From Lachnospiraceae bacterium 28-4 (GTDB lineage: Bacteria; Bacillota; Clostridia; Lachnospirales; Lachnospiraceae): a stretch of DNA of 64,000 nt. A model generated the notes under the pieces. It searched no databases and had not been told where the DNA came from. It saw nothing but the letters and a program-made list of their open reading frames with translations. The translations under genes and the position numbers were made by a program. How positions within the stretch are numbered: position 1 is the first letter of the stretch; every line of letters starts with the position of its first letter. Of this stretch, positions 29,092 through 38,700 are shown piece after piece. Where the stretch lies: contig KE159600.1 in NCBI GenBank assembly GCA_000403275.2, positions 144,889 through 208,888 on the forward strand, read 5' to 3'.

Positions 29092-29154
29092 TGTGAGACT
29101 TAATACTTCTTAGCGAAATACCCTCTGGCATGAGCTTTAGAAGTATTTCTCACA
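29092..29154 (-). repeat. 63-bp gene-end hairpin repeat, copy 1
   Basis: A near-palindromic 63-bp unit starting TGTGAGACTTAATACTTC and ending TATTTCTCACA, directly after the stop codon of the stomatin-like gene. A second copy of equal length lies at 51511-51573. The five differences between the copies all fall in predicted paired positions and keep or improve pairing. It may act as a processing signal, stabiliser or terminator at mRNA 3' ends, or be a REP-like repeat. Confidence 0.8.
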
Positions 29155-30078
29155 TTACTTCCCTTCTACTACAATCTCCTTTAAAGAAGAAGCCAGCCCT
29201 GCTATTCCCTGTATCTCGGAGGGAATGATGATCTTCGTCGCCTTGCCGTCCGCCGCTTTTTCAAACGCTTCCAGGCTCTTAATGGTAAGCACGGCCTGAT
29301 CCGCTCCTGCTTCACGGATCATCCGAATACCGTCTGCAGTCGCCTTCTGCACTTTCAGAATCGCTTCCGCTTCACCTTCCGCCTCGCGGATCATCTTTTC
29401 CTTCTGCGCTTCCGCCCGGAGGATTGCGGACTGTTTTTCCGCTTCCGCTTCCAAAATAACGGACGCCTTCTGACCTTCCGCTACCAGAACCGTAGATTTC
29501 TTCTCACCTTCCGCCCGGAGGATCGCTTCACGACGCTCACGCTCCGCCTTCATCTGTTTTTCCATCGCATCCTGGATAGCTGCCGGCGGAATAATATTTT
29601 TAAGTTCCACGCGGTTTACCTTGATTCCCCACGGATCCGTTGCGATATCCAAAGAAGCGCGCATCTTCGTATTAATAACTTCCCTCGATGTCAGCGTCTG
29701 ATCCAGCTCCATCTCGCCGATAATATTTCTCAAAGTCGTAGCAGTCAGGTTCTCAATCGCCATAATCGGATTTTCCACACCATAAGCAAAAAGCTTGGGA
29801 TCCGTAATCTGGAAGAATACGACGGTGTCGATTCTCATCGTTACGTTATCCTTTGTGATCACCGGCTGCGGCGCAAAATCCACAACCTGTTCCTTTAAGT
29901 TCACCCGCTTCGCCACTTTATCAAGAAAAGGCATCTTAAAATGCAGACCTACGGACCAAGTTCCCTGATATGCTCCCAGCCTTTCCACTACATATGCATA
30001 CGCCTGAGGCACTATCTTGATACAGGAAACCAAAATTAAAACAATTAATATCAGTATAACAAGCATTACAATTCCCAT
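29155..30078 (-). CDS. SPFH/Band 7 (stomatin/QmcA-like) membrane protein
   Basis: A 307-aa protein with one N-terminal membrane anchor (MLVILILIVLILVSCI), an SPFH domain (residues 25-190: VVERLGAYQGTWSVGLHFKMPF ... VVFFQITDPKLFAYGVENP) and a C-terminal coiled coil of repeated EAEKQSA/EGEKK units. Such proteins oligomerise in the membrane and organise microdomains or work with proteases. It is 33 bp downstream of an NfeD-like gene, the classic pairing. Its stop touches the 63-bp hairpin repeat. Confidence 0.94.
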   Translation of the reverse strand: MGIVMLVILILIVLILVSCIKIVPQAYAYVVERLGAYQGTWSVGLHFKMPFLDKVAKRVNLKEQVVDFAPQPVITKDNVTMRIDTVVFFQITDPKLFAYGVENPIMAIENLTATTLRNIIGEMELDQTLTSREVINTKMRASLDIATDPWGIKVNRVELKNIIPPAAIQDAMEKQMKAERERREAILRAEGEKKSTVLVAEGQKASVILEAEAEKQSAILRAEAQKEKMIREAEGEAEAILKVQKATADGIRMIREAGADQAVLTIKSLEAFEKAADGKATKIIIPSEIQGIAGLASSLKEIVVEGK

Positions 30079-30111
30079 AATTCTTCCTCCGCTCCCACCT
30101 GTCCGGTCCGG

Positions 30112-30549
30112 TCAGGCTTTTTTCTCTTCTACTATTAATTTTACCCCATTAATAGCGATAATATTAACTACGCTGCCTACGTCCAGCCTGACGCCGGCTT
30201 CCGCCGTGCGCGCCGACCATTCCATTCCTCCTACGGTCACCTGTCCGATTCCCTGCAGGTTATCTATCTCGCTGATCACGATCGCTTGTCGCCCCACAAG
30301 GCTTTCCGCGTTCGTTTTTACCCTGTCCTTATTAAAATACTTTACCGCCATGGGCCTTGTAAAATACAGCAAGACAAAAGATACTGCAAAAAACAGGACG
30401 ATCTGCACCACCAACGGCAGTCCCAGCGCCGACGCGATCACCGCCACTAAAGCCCCGCCGGCAAACCATATAGTCGTCAGCCCCATCGTCGCTATTTCAA
30501 TCAGGATAAACAGAACCAAGGCTACCAGCCAAAAAATCGTATAATTCAT
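30112..30549 (-). CDS. NfeD-like membrane protein
   Basis: A short NfeD (145 aa) with three or four membrane helices (residues 1-75) and a C-terminal OB-fold domain (LVGRQAIVISEIDNLQGIGQVTVGGMEWSARTAEAG) typical of partners of stomatin-like proteins. It is first in the two-gene unit with the SPFH gene. Confidence 0.92.
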   Translation of the reverse strand: MNYTIFWLVALVLFILIEIATMGLTTIWFAGGALVAVIASALGLPLVVQIVLFFAVSFVLLYFTRPMAVKYFNKDRVKTNAESLVGRQAIVISEIDNLQGIGQVTVGGMEWSARTAEAGVRLDVGSVVNIIAINGVKLIVEEKKA

Positions 30550-30655
30550 ACTTAAAGCCTCCTTCCTGCTTTCCTATTATCTTACTATACTTTCCTATAT
30601 TATTCAATACAGGCAAAAAAGATTTTCACGAAGAAAGCCGCAGCTTCGGAAGTTC

Positions 30656-31861
30656 TTACCAGAAAACGTGGTCTCCGATCACGATTCCCTCATGGGCGCC
30701 TACCCTCCTGAAATGGGTCGCCGTCCCAATGTTGGTGGCTCCGTTGATCGACTCCTGCGCCGCCGTAACACAGCTGGCCGGAATATTGCCGCCGTACACT
30801 CTTGCCACTTTACCGTTCAATGCCGGAGTAAACTGCCCGGATGCATAAATAACGCTGTAAATCGTGTTGGGATACGCGCCGCTTCTTACCCGGTTCATTA
30901 CCGTGGCGCCTACCGCCAGCTGGCCTTCGTAACCCTGATTTCCTGCTTCGCAGTAGATCAGCGCTGCCAAAAGCCTTGTATCGTCCGCGCCTACGACTAC
31001 CGCGCCCTGGTTTGCCGTAAGCTTTGCCTTGGCTTCCGCTTCCGCCTTTTCCCGCGCTTTAATCGACGCTATCGTTTCGCCTTCATCAATATGGAAATCC
31101 AAATCCACGAATTCCGCTGAAACATAGCCTGTCTTGTTATCATATTTTACGCTGATCCATTCATCGTCCATCACTTCGATTACGTCCAGCTCGTCATCCT
31201 GGGCCATTAATGCAAATATCTCCGCTTCCGTACTCGGTTCCTTGCGGATCCGCAGCGCATCCGTATCGATCGTCACAATGAGATTCCCCACTTCATCGGC
31301 AAGTGTTTCCGCATCTTTGCCGAACAGCAGATATTCATCTTTTGCCCAGCCCACCAGATCGCCGGATCTCAACTTTGTCCAGCCATCTTTTCTTTCCAAT
31401 ATCCTGCCGCCGCAGTCTTTATACAGCACGCCCACTTTTTCCGATTCTTCATCGGCCTTTGCGCGGACATTCAACGTATTCTGCACATCTGCCATTACCA
31501 GATCCGACTCTTCTTCCGCCGGTTCTTTTCCCGTCGGTTCTTTTCCCGTCGGTTCTTTTCCCGTTTTCAGACTTTCCCTTACGGTCTCCTCCGTCACCTG
31601 GACTCTCGACGCGGAATTATCCGCCATCAAATCCCCGGGTACGGCTTCCTCCTCTTTTCCATCCTCTGTTTTTTCCGATCCCTCTTCCTCATTCGTATCA
31701 GGCGCAAGAAGCGTTGCCACTCCTACATTTAAAGAATCCAGATATTCCTGACTGCTGGTCTTATCTTCACCGGCTGCAGCGGTCATACCTACAGCCATCA
31801 TCATCACCAGACTTATGATCAAACCTGACAGCAAATGAAACGGCCTTCTGTTTCCTGACAT
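30656..31861 (-). CDS. Secreted cell-wall hydrolase: two SH3 domains plus SleB-like domain
   Basis: The protein is 401 aa. A signal peptide (LLSGLIISLVMMMAVGMTAAAG) is followed by an acidic low-complexity linker with three tandem TGKEP units, two bacterial SH3 domains (about 125-190 and 195-260), and a C-terminal Hydrolase_2/SleB domain (RLLAALIYCEAGNQGYEGQLAVGATVMNRVRSG) whose Glu in YCEAGN is the likely catalytic acid. Such enzymes are lytic transglycosylases or amidases acting on peptidoglycan, often in spore germination. ATG 31861 is used because GGAGGTAAAGGAA precedes it. Confidence 0.92.
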   Translation of the reverse strand: MSGNRRPFHLLSGLIISLVMMMAVGMTAAAGEDKTSSQEYLDSLNVGVATLLAPDTNEEEGSEKTEDGKEEEAVPGDLMADNSASRVQVTEETVRESLKTGKEPTGKEPTGKEPAEEESDLVMADVQNTLNVRAKADEESEKVGVLYKDCGGRILERKDGWTKLRSGDLVGWAKDEYLLFGKDAETLADEVGNLIVTIDTDALRIRKEPSTEAEIFALMAQDDELDVIEVMDDEWISVKYDNKTGYVSAEFVDLDFHIDEGETIASIKAREKAEAEAKAKLTANQGAVVVGADDTRLLAALIYCEAGNQGYEGQLAVGATVMNRVRSGAYPNTIYSVIYASGQFTPALNGKVARVYGGNIPASCVTAAQESINGATNIGTATHFRRVGAHEGIVIGDHVFW

Positions 31862-32050
31862 TTCCTTTACCTCCAACGACCATCCGCTCCGTTCTTCCGA
31901 CACGGCCGGACATTTTTTTCCTTTCTACTATTGTATATAATTATTACGAAATTGTTAATTTTATTACACAAATAATATCAAAAGAAACGGAAATTGTCAA
32001 GTTTGTGGATTTTTATGGGCCGAAAAGGGATTTATTCCCCGCTTATTTTA

Positions 32051-32845
32051 TTACAATTTCTTTGATTTCTCTACACAGGCACCGACTGCTTCCATAACGG
32101 CGGCCCGCATTCCCTTTTCCTCTAATACGGCGATGCCTTCTATTGTGGTTCCTCCCGGCGAACATACCATGTCTTTGAGTTCTCCGGGGTGGAGTCCTGT
32201 TTCCATTACCATTCTGGCGCTTCCTGCCACTGCGCTTGCGGCAAATTCATAAGCCTGTTTCCTCGGCATCCCCGCTTTCACCGCGCCGTCCGCCATAGCT
32301 TCTATAAACAGAAAAACGAAAGCCGGAGAACTGCCGCCGACCGCCCCCGCCGCATCCATCAATCGTTCGGGAATCGCGATCGCCTTTCCGAAGCTTTCCA
32401 TTAATCGCATGCAGAATTCTTCGTCCTCTTTTTCCACCAAAGAATTGCAGCATACCGCCGTGCAGCCGGCTCCCACCAGCGCCGGCGTATTAGGCATACA
32501 GCGGATGAGTTTGATTTTTTTTCCGAATTCCTTTTCGATCCATTCCATATTCTTTCCGGCTGCAATGCTGACCACCAGCTTTTCTTCCGTCACAGCTTCC
32601 TTAATTTCCCCGATCACCTCAGGAAAAAAAACTGGTTTGACCGCCAATATAATGACATCCGCATATTCCGCCACATGCCGGTTGCTTTCGGCAGCAGTGA
32701 TAGAAAACTCCTCTTCCATACGTTTCATCGTTTCCCTTGTTTTTGCTGATCCTATGATATCTCCCGCTTCCACAATCTTTTCCCGAAGCATTCCCCCGAT
32801 CATTGCCTTCGCCATATTTCCTAATCCAATAAAACCTATCTTCAT
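32051..32845 (-). CDS. proC: Pyrroline-5-carboxylate reductase
   Basis: A 264-aa enzyme for the last step of proline synthesis. The N-terminal NAD(P)-binding loop is IGFIGLGNMAKAMIGGML; IRCMPNTPALVGAGCTA and the C-terminal VCSPGGTTIEGIAVLEEKGMR signature are clear. It is preceded 30 bp upstream by a methyltransferase gene on the same strand. Confidence 0.97.
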   Translation of the reverse strand: MKIGFIGLGNMAKAMIGGMLREKIVEAGDIIGSAKTRETMKRMEEEFSITAAESNRHVAEYADVIILAVKPVFFPEVIGEIKEAVTEEKLVVSIAAGKNMEWIEKEFGKKIKLIRCMPNTPALVGAGCTAVCCNSLVEKEDEEFCMRLMESFGKAIAIPERLMDAAGAVGGSSPAFVFLFIEAMADGAVKAGMPRKQAYEFAASAVAGSARMVMETGLHPGELKDMVCSPGGTTIEGIAVLEEKGMRAAVMEAVGACVEKSKKL

Positions 32846-32875
32846 ATGCTCCTCTTTTCTAAAAATTTCCTATTT

Positions 32876-33679
32876 TTATCCGCGTCTCTGCCTCGCCGCC
32901 TCAAACGCCAGTAAGGAGGCCGCCACCGCCGCATTCAATGACTCCACTTTTCCTTCCATGGGAATCCTGATCCTGACATCCGCCAGCTGCGATACCCGCT
33001 CCGTCAGTCCATTTCCTTCATTTCCGATTAAAAAAGCCGAGGCCTTCCGGTAATCGCATTGATCATAACTTTTTTTCCCTTCCAAATGAGCCGCGAACAC
33101 CTCTGTTCCCGCTTGTTTCATTTGCCCTATCGCATCCTCCAGATCTTCCACATAGCAAAAGGGCATCCGGTACACGGAACCCATCGTCGCCCGGATCACC
33201 TTTGGATTGTAAATGTCCACCGTATCCCGGCTCATAACAATCCCGTCCGCTCCCGCGGCTTCCCCCGATCTTAAAACGGTTCCCAGATTGCCCGGATCCT
33301 GAAGATTTTCCAATACGAGAAAAAGCGGGGGCCTGTCCCCTTTCAGCATATTTTCCAATGCATAGCGTCGTTGTCTGACCACGCACAGAATTCCCTGCGG
33401 GGACTGGGTATCCGACATTTTTGCGAATACTTCCCCGGATACCGTTTCATATCCATTCTCTTCCAGTTTTTCCCTTACTCCTCTCCCGTCGTCTTCCTGC
33501 GACTCCAATAACATAAGGAAGTTCTCGGAAACATATACCTCCTCCACATATCCTTCCGGCGCTTCCAGAAACATCTTGATTCCTTCCGCTGCAAAAACGC
33601 CTTCCTTTTTTCTCTCCCCCGCCTTTTTATTCAGTTGTACGATCCTTTTTACTTTCTGGTTCGACGTACTCGTTATCAT
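32876..33679 (-). CDS. TrmH/SpoU-family RNA 2'-O-methyltransferase
   Basis: A 267-aa SPOUT methyltransferase. The N-terminal substrate-binding domain (KVKRIVQLNKKAGERKKEGVFAAEGIKMFLEA) leads into the knotted SAM domain with motif 1 LVLENLQDPGNLGTVLRSGEAAG, motif 2 FLIGNEGNGLTE and motif 3 RIPMEGKVESLNAAVAASLLAFE. It methylates ribose in rRNA or tRNA; the exact target cannot be read. ATG 33679 fits the family start. Confidence 0.95.
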   Translation of the reverse strand: MITSTSNQKVKRIVQLNKKAGERKKEGVFAAEGIKMFLEAPEGYVEEVYVSENFLMLLESQEDDGRGVREKLEENGYETVSGEVFAKMSDTQSPQGILCVVRQRRYALENMLKGDRPPLFLVLENLQDPGNLGTVLRSGEAAGADGIVMSRDTVDIYNPKVIRATMGSVYRMPFCYVEDLEDAIGQMKQAGTEVFAAHLEGKKSYDQCDYRKASAFLIGNEGNGLTERVSQLADVRIRIPMEGKVESLNAAVAASLLAFEAARQRRG

Positions 33680-33711
33680 ATTCCACTGCGCCCTTTTCCA
33701 CAAATCTGCAA

Positions 33712-33740
33712 GCGGACCGGCACATTCCGTGCCGATCCGC
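33712..33740. terminator. Perfectly placed hairpin after pfkA
   Basis: GCGGACCGGCAC and GTGCCGATCCGC pair with one mismatch around a five-base loop, 45 bp beyond the pfkA stop. There is no strong T run on either side, so it may terminate weakly or stabilise the pfkA mRNA end. Confidence 0.5.
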
Positions 33741-33784
33741 ATTCTTTATAAAATGTGTGCTATAAAATCTATGCTTCTGTCTTT

Positions 33785-34759
33785 TTACATGGACAATGCC
33801 CTGCTCACCTCATATTGATATTCGGGAATATGTTTTTCCATAGATAAAGCTTCTTCAATATCAAAATCCTGGAATTCACCGTTCCGGTATCCCACTACCC
33901 GATTTGTCTTGCCCTGGCAAAGAATATCGGTCGCATATGCGCCCATGATCGACGCATAGAAACGGTCTTTACAGGTAGGGCTTCCGCCCCTTTGCATATA
34001 ACCCAGAATCGTAGCCCTGGTTTCTATGCCCGTAGCCGCTTCGATCCTCCGTGCCATGGAGGTAGAATGCCCGATTCCTTCCGCATTGATAATAATATGG
34101 TGGGTCTTTCCTTTTTTTCTGTTATTGATAATATTATTAATAATCCTCTGTTCGTTAAAATCATATTTTTCCGGCAGAAGAATATCTTCCGCACCGTTGG
34201 CCACACCGCACCAAAGTGCGATATATCCCGCATTTCTTCCCATTACTTCGATAATACTGCACCTCTCATGGGAGGAAGAAGTATCTCTTACCTTATCAAT
34301 CGCCTGCATCGCCGTATTGATCGCCGTGTCAAAGCCTATCGTATAATCCGTACAGGAAATATCCAAATCAATCGTTCCGGGAATCCCGATCGTATTGATT
34401 CCTTTTCGTGAAAGCGCCTGTGCGCCTCTGTAGGAACCATCGCCGCCGATTACCACCAAGCCCTCGATGCCATGCTTCATGCATATTCTCGCGCCCTTCT
34501 CCTGGCCTTCGTCTGTCTTAAACTCCATGCAGCGGGCCGTACCGAGAATCGTTCCGCCCCTCTGGATAATATCCGACACACTGCTTCTCTCCAGATCCAC
34601 AATTTCCTCATTCAAAAGTCCCTGATAACCCTTTTTAATTCCTTTTACACTTACTCCTTTGGCAAGCGCCTGCCGCACTACGGCACGGATAGCCGCATTC
34701 ATCCCCGGAGCGTCGCCGCCGCTGGTTAATACTCCTATAGTCCTGATCTCATCCGCCAT
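33785..34759 (-). CDS. pfkA: ATP-dependent 6-phosphofructokinase
   Basis: A 324-aa glycolytic enzyme. The ATP loop is LTSGGDAPGMNAAIRAVV; GGDGSYRGA with Gly (not Asp) at the donor-selecting position favours ATP over pyrophosphate. The catalytic region reads PGTIDLDISCTDYTIGFDTA: both aspartates are kept, with Leu where TIDND is usual. EVMGRNAGYIAL follows. ATG 34759 has GAGAGGTG upstream. A foldback element and dnaE lie upstream. Confidence 0.97.
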   Translation of the reverse strand: MADEIRTIGVLTSGGDAPGMNAAIRAVVRQALAKGVSVKGIKKGYQGLLNEEIVDLERSSVSDIIQRGGTILGTARCMEFKTDEGQEKGARICMKHGIEGLVVIGGDGSYRGAQALSRKGINTIGIPGTIDLDISCTDYTIGFDTAINTAMQAIDKVRDTSSSHERCSIIEVMGRNAGYIALWCGVANGAEDILLPEKYDFNEQRIINNIINNRKKGKTHHIIINAEGIGHSTSMARRIEAATGIETRATILGYMQRGGSPTCKDRFYASIMGAYATDILCQGKTNRVVGYRNGEFQDFDIEEALSMEKHIPEYQYEVSRALSM

Positions 34760-34943
34760 GCCTACACCTCTCTCATTCATTCGTTCGATGCCCGCTTTAC
34801 CGGTTCCGCCGCGCGCCCTTACTCCGTTTCGCTCTCCCGATCATAAGACATCCGGCGCAAACCACATACAGCAACTTTATTTTACCCCCTTTCCCCCTCC
34901 TTTTCAATATTTTTTTTATTAGAAATGCGCGGAATGAGTGGAA

Positions 34944-35271
34944 ATCCATTTTGGCAGAGGGCATTCCGGGCGGGTAGGGGGGAGGCGAAGGCGGGGGGCT
35001 GGGGAAGGGCGCGGGGGTTTTGCTGAAGCTTATAATCAGATTTCACTAATGAAATAGGATAGGATGATGATACCGGCCGGGGCGGAGACAACGGGCATCC
35101 TGCCCTACGTCTCCTAAAATTGCCCTCCATGGCAATTTTCCCCTAGTGCATCAAACTATTTCATAAGTGAAATTTCTGATTATAAGCAACAGCAAAACCC
35201 CCGCGCCCTTCCCCAGCCCCCCGCCTTCGCCTCCCCCCTACCCGCCCGGAATGCCCTCTGCCAAAATGGAT
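34944..35271 (+). repeat. Foldback element A
   Basis: Arms of 82 bp (34944-35025 and 35190-35271) are, by eye, exact inverted copies and very GC-rich. Inside them lies the family core: AATCAGATTTCACTAATGAA on the left, ATTTCATAAGTGAAAT then CTGATT on the right. In the centre are two hairpins: GGAGAC ... GTCTCC (35084-35114) around CGGGCATCCTGCCC, and AAAATTGCC ... GGCAATTTT (35116-35139). No open frame is credible. It lies between pfkA and element B, upstream of the pfkA start. Confidence 0.95.
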
Positions 35272-35342
35272 CTTCATATCCAAGCGATATCTAAAACCGT
35301 ATAGCAAGCGGTGTTTCCGCCAGAAGATCGTACATGGCAGCT

Positions 35343-35723
35343 GCAGTGTCTAATAGTAATAGTTACGCCGGGCAGCAGATCCGGGCGAGCGGTACAGCCG
35401 GACGGCGGAATAGGGGATCGAAAACCGGCGCCGGGCAGGGTTTTTCTGACTGTTACGTACAATCAGAAATTTTACTTATGAAATGGTCGATTACCAGGGA
35501 AAATTGCCACGGAGGGCAATTTTAGAAAGCATAGGGCAGGATGCCCGTCGCTTTCGCCCCGTACGGCATGATAACATTTTCCCATTTCATTAGTAAAATC
35601 TGATTGGAAGTTCCAGTCAGAAAAACTCTGCCCGGCGCCGGTTTTCGATCCCCTATTCCGCCGTCCGGTTGTACCGCTTGCCCGGGTCTGCTGCCCGGCG
35701 TAACTATTACTATTAGACACTGC
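35343..35723 (-). repeat. Foldback element B
   Basis: Arms of 110 bp (35343-35452 and 35614-35723) are complementary with four differences, all of which would be G-U pairs in plus-strand RNA. The arm sequence is unrelated to that of A, but the inner core (AATCAGA-TTTTACTAATGAAA on the minus strand) and the two central hairpins match A in reverse orientation. The first hairpin has AAAGC/GCTTT where A has GGAGAC/GTCTCC around the same GGGCATCCTGCCC centre. It begins 34 bp past the dnaE stop. Confidence 0.95.
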
Positions 35724-35756
35724 CTCCATACACCATACCGAAAACACCGCCAAATC

Positions 35757-38700
35757 CTACGTCACTTTTACGTTCTCCTCCCCATACAAAACCGCCAGCC
35801 CGGCCACCAACTCTCTGTCCGCCCTCACATTCCTGTTAGGCGGCAAGTTTTTTACCGCCCTCGGACTCTCCACATAAATGCACACACTGTCTTTCCCGTC
35901 CGACTCCGCAAGGCGCTCCAGCAATTCCTTTTCTGCTGCCTCGTAATCCTCTTTCGTGGCAAACTTGATCCACAATTTCCTGCTAATTTCGTCAAAGCCT
36001 GTCAGCTTTTCGCAGATCAGCTTTCCGTCCTTCTCCTCTTCCACAGACACCCGGCCTTTGATAAATACCTTCTCATCTTCCATCAGTTTCGCGGAATTCT
36101 TCTCATAATCCCTTGGGAATACGATCACTTCCACCGTACCCACCAAGTCCTCCAGCTGCAAAAAGGCCATGACTTTATCGTTTTTCGTATACTTTATTTT
36201 TTTATCCGCAATCATGCCCCCTATGGTGACGCTCTGCCCATCCTTGACTGCCGTTTCCCCCGTTTCCTCATCCAGAAGAAAATCCGCCGTCGTATTGGTA
36301 ATATTTTTCTTCCACACCTGGGCGTATTCCTCCAGCGGATGCCCGCTGATATATATGCCCAGCACTTCTTTTTCAAAAGCCAGAAGCATCTCTTTGGAAT
36401 ATTCCCCTACTTCCGGCATCTTAATTTCATAATCCCCCTTTTCCTCTTCGGAAACGATATCGAAAAGGGAAAGCTGCCCCGCCATATTATTTTTCTTGTC
36501 CTGCTGGATACTTTCCATGATCTGTACATAAACGCTCATAAACTGTTTCCGCGTGCCGCCCAGCCCGTCCAGCGCCCCGGCCTTTATCAAATTCTCCACG
36601 GAACGCTTATTGATTTCTTTATCCGCTACCCGGGTAATGAAGTCTTTCAAGTTCTTGTATTCCCCACGTTCCTCCCTTTCTTTTACAATCGCCTCGATGA
36701 CCGGATGCCCTATGCTCTTAATAGCCGTGAGCGCATACCGGATGCCCTCGCCGGTTACGGAAAATCCTGCAAATCCCGCATTGATATCCGGCGGCAGGAT
36801 CGCGATTCCCATATTTCTGCAAGCCACGATATATTCCGATACTTTGCTCGGAAAATCGATAACAGAAGTCAGCAGAGCCGCCATGAATTCCACCGGGTAA
36901 TAATATTTCAGATAGGCGGTCTGATAAGCCACTACCGCATAACATGCCGCATGGGATTTATTAAAAGCATATTTGGCAAAATCCATCATATCGCCATAGA
37001 TCTGCCCCGCCACCTTTGCATCGATGCCGTTGGCCACACAGCCCGGTACGCCTTCCTCCTTATTACCGTAAATAAAATTCTCCCGTTCCTTTTCCATTAC
37101 CGACTGTTTCTTTTTGCTCATGGCGCGGCGCACCAAATCGCTGCGGCCAAGCGTATAGCCGCCCAGATCGCGCACAATCTGCATTACCTGCTCCTGATAG
37201 ACAATACACCCATAAGTAGAAGAGAGAATCGGCTCCAGCTGAGGGCAGGAATAAGTAATATCCTGATGGCTATTTTTCCCTTTGATGTATTTTGGTATAA
37301 AATCCATGGGGCCCGGCCGGTACAGCGATATTCCGGCGATAATATCCTCCAGGCTTTGAGGCTTCAGCTCCTTCATGAAATTTTTCATGCCTCCGCTTTC
37401 CAGCTGGAACACCCCGTCCGTGCGCCCCGTTCCAATGGAGGCCAGCACCGCCTTATCGTCGTAGTCGATATGTTCCATATCCAGGCGGATTCCCTTATTT
37501 TTTTCCACGTAATGCGCCGCATTCTGAATAACCGTCAGAGTGCGCAGCCCAAGAAAATCCATTTTCAGCAATCCCAGTTCCTCGATCGTCGTCATTGTAA
37601 ACTGGGTCGTGACCGAACCATCGCTTCCCCTGGACAACGGCACGAATTCCTCCGCCGGTTTGCTGCAGATCACCACGCCCGCCGCATGCATGGAGGTATG
37701 CCTGGGCAGCCCTTCCAGCCGTTTGCTCATATCGATCAGCATTTTTACCTGTTCGTCCGTTTCGTACATTTTACGAAATTCGGGATTGGCGCTCAACGCC
37801 CGGTCTATGGTGACGTTCAGTTCATTCGGCACCATCTTGGCAATGGAATCCACATAAGCATAGGGAAGATCCATGACGCGGCCCACGTCCCGGATTACGC
37901 CCTTTGCCGCCATCGTACCGAAGGTGACGATCTGCACCACCCTGTCAGCACCATATTTTTTCCCTACGTAATCGATCACTTCCTGCCTTCTTTCAAAGCA
38001 AAAGTCGATATCGATATCCGGCATGGACACCCTCTCCGGGTTAAGGAACCGTTCGAACAGCAGATTATATTTGATTGGGTCGATATCCGTAATCCTCAGA
38101 CAGTAAGAAACGATGCTGCCCGCCGCCGACCCCCTTCCCGGGCCGACCATAATATCGTTGATTTTCGCATAATTGATAAAATCCCATACGATCAGAAAAT
38201 AATCCACATATCCCATTGTACGAATCACGTCCAACTCATATTCCAAACGCCGGATCAGGCTTTCCGCATTCGTCTCCCCCGAAACCGCCTCTGCTGCTCC
38301 GGCATTTTCCCGCGCTTCCCCTCTGACGACTCCGTAGCGTTCATACAGTCCATCATCGCACAGCTTATTCAAATAGCTCCAGGAATCATAGCCCTCCGGC
38401 ACTTCAAAATGAGGCAGCTTCGTCACGCCGAACTCGATCTCCACATGACAGCGGTCGGCGATTCTCTGGGTATTTTCCACCGCCTCCCAGGCATACGGAA
38501 ACAGTCCCTTCATTTCCTCTTCGCTCTTCACATAATACTGGCCGCCGATATAACGCATCCGGTCCTCGTCCGCCAGCTTTTTCGCCGTCTGGATGCACAG
38601 GAGGACATCGTGGGATTTTTCATCTTCCGCATAAGTATAATGAACGTCGTTGGTAACTACCAGCGGAATATCCAGCTCCTTGCTCATTTTAAGAAGAGCG

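Noticed and set aside
34944-35723. Rho-independent terminators of pfkA or dnaE
   Set aside because: The foldback structures are far too long, lack T runs, and element A lies upstream of pfkA; termination may be a side effect at most.
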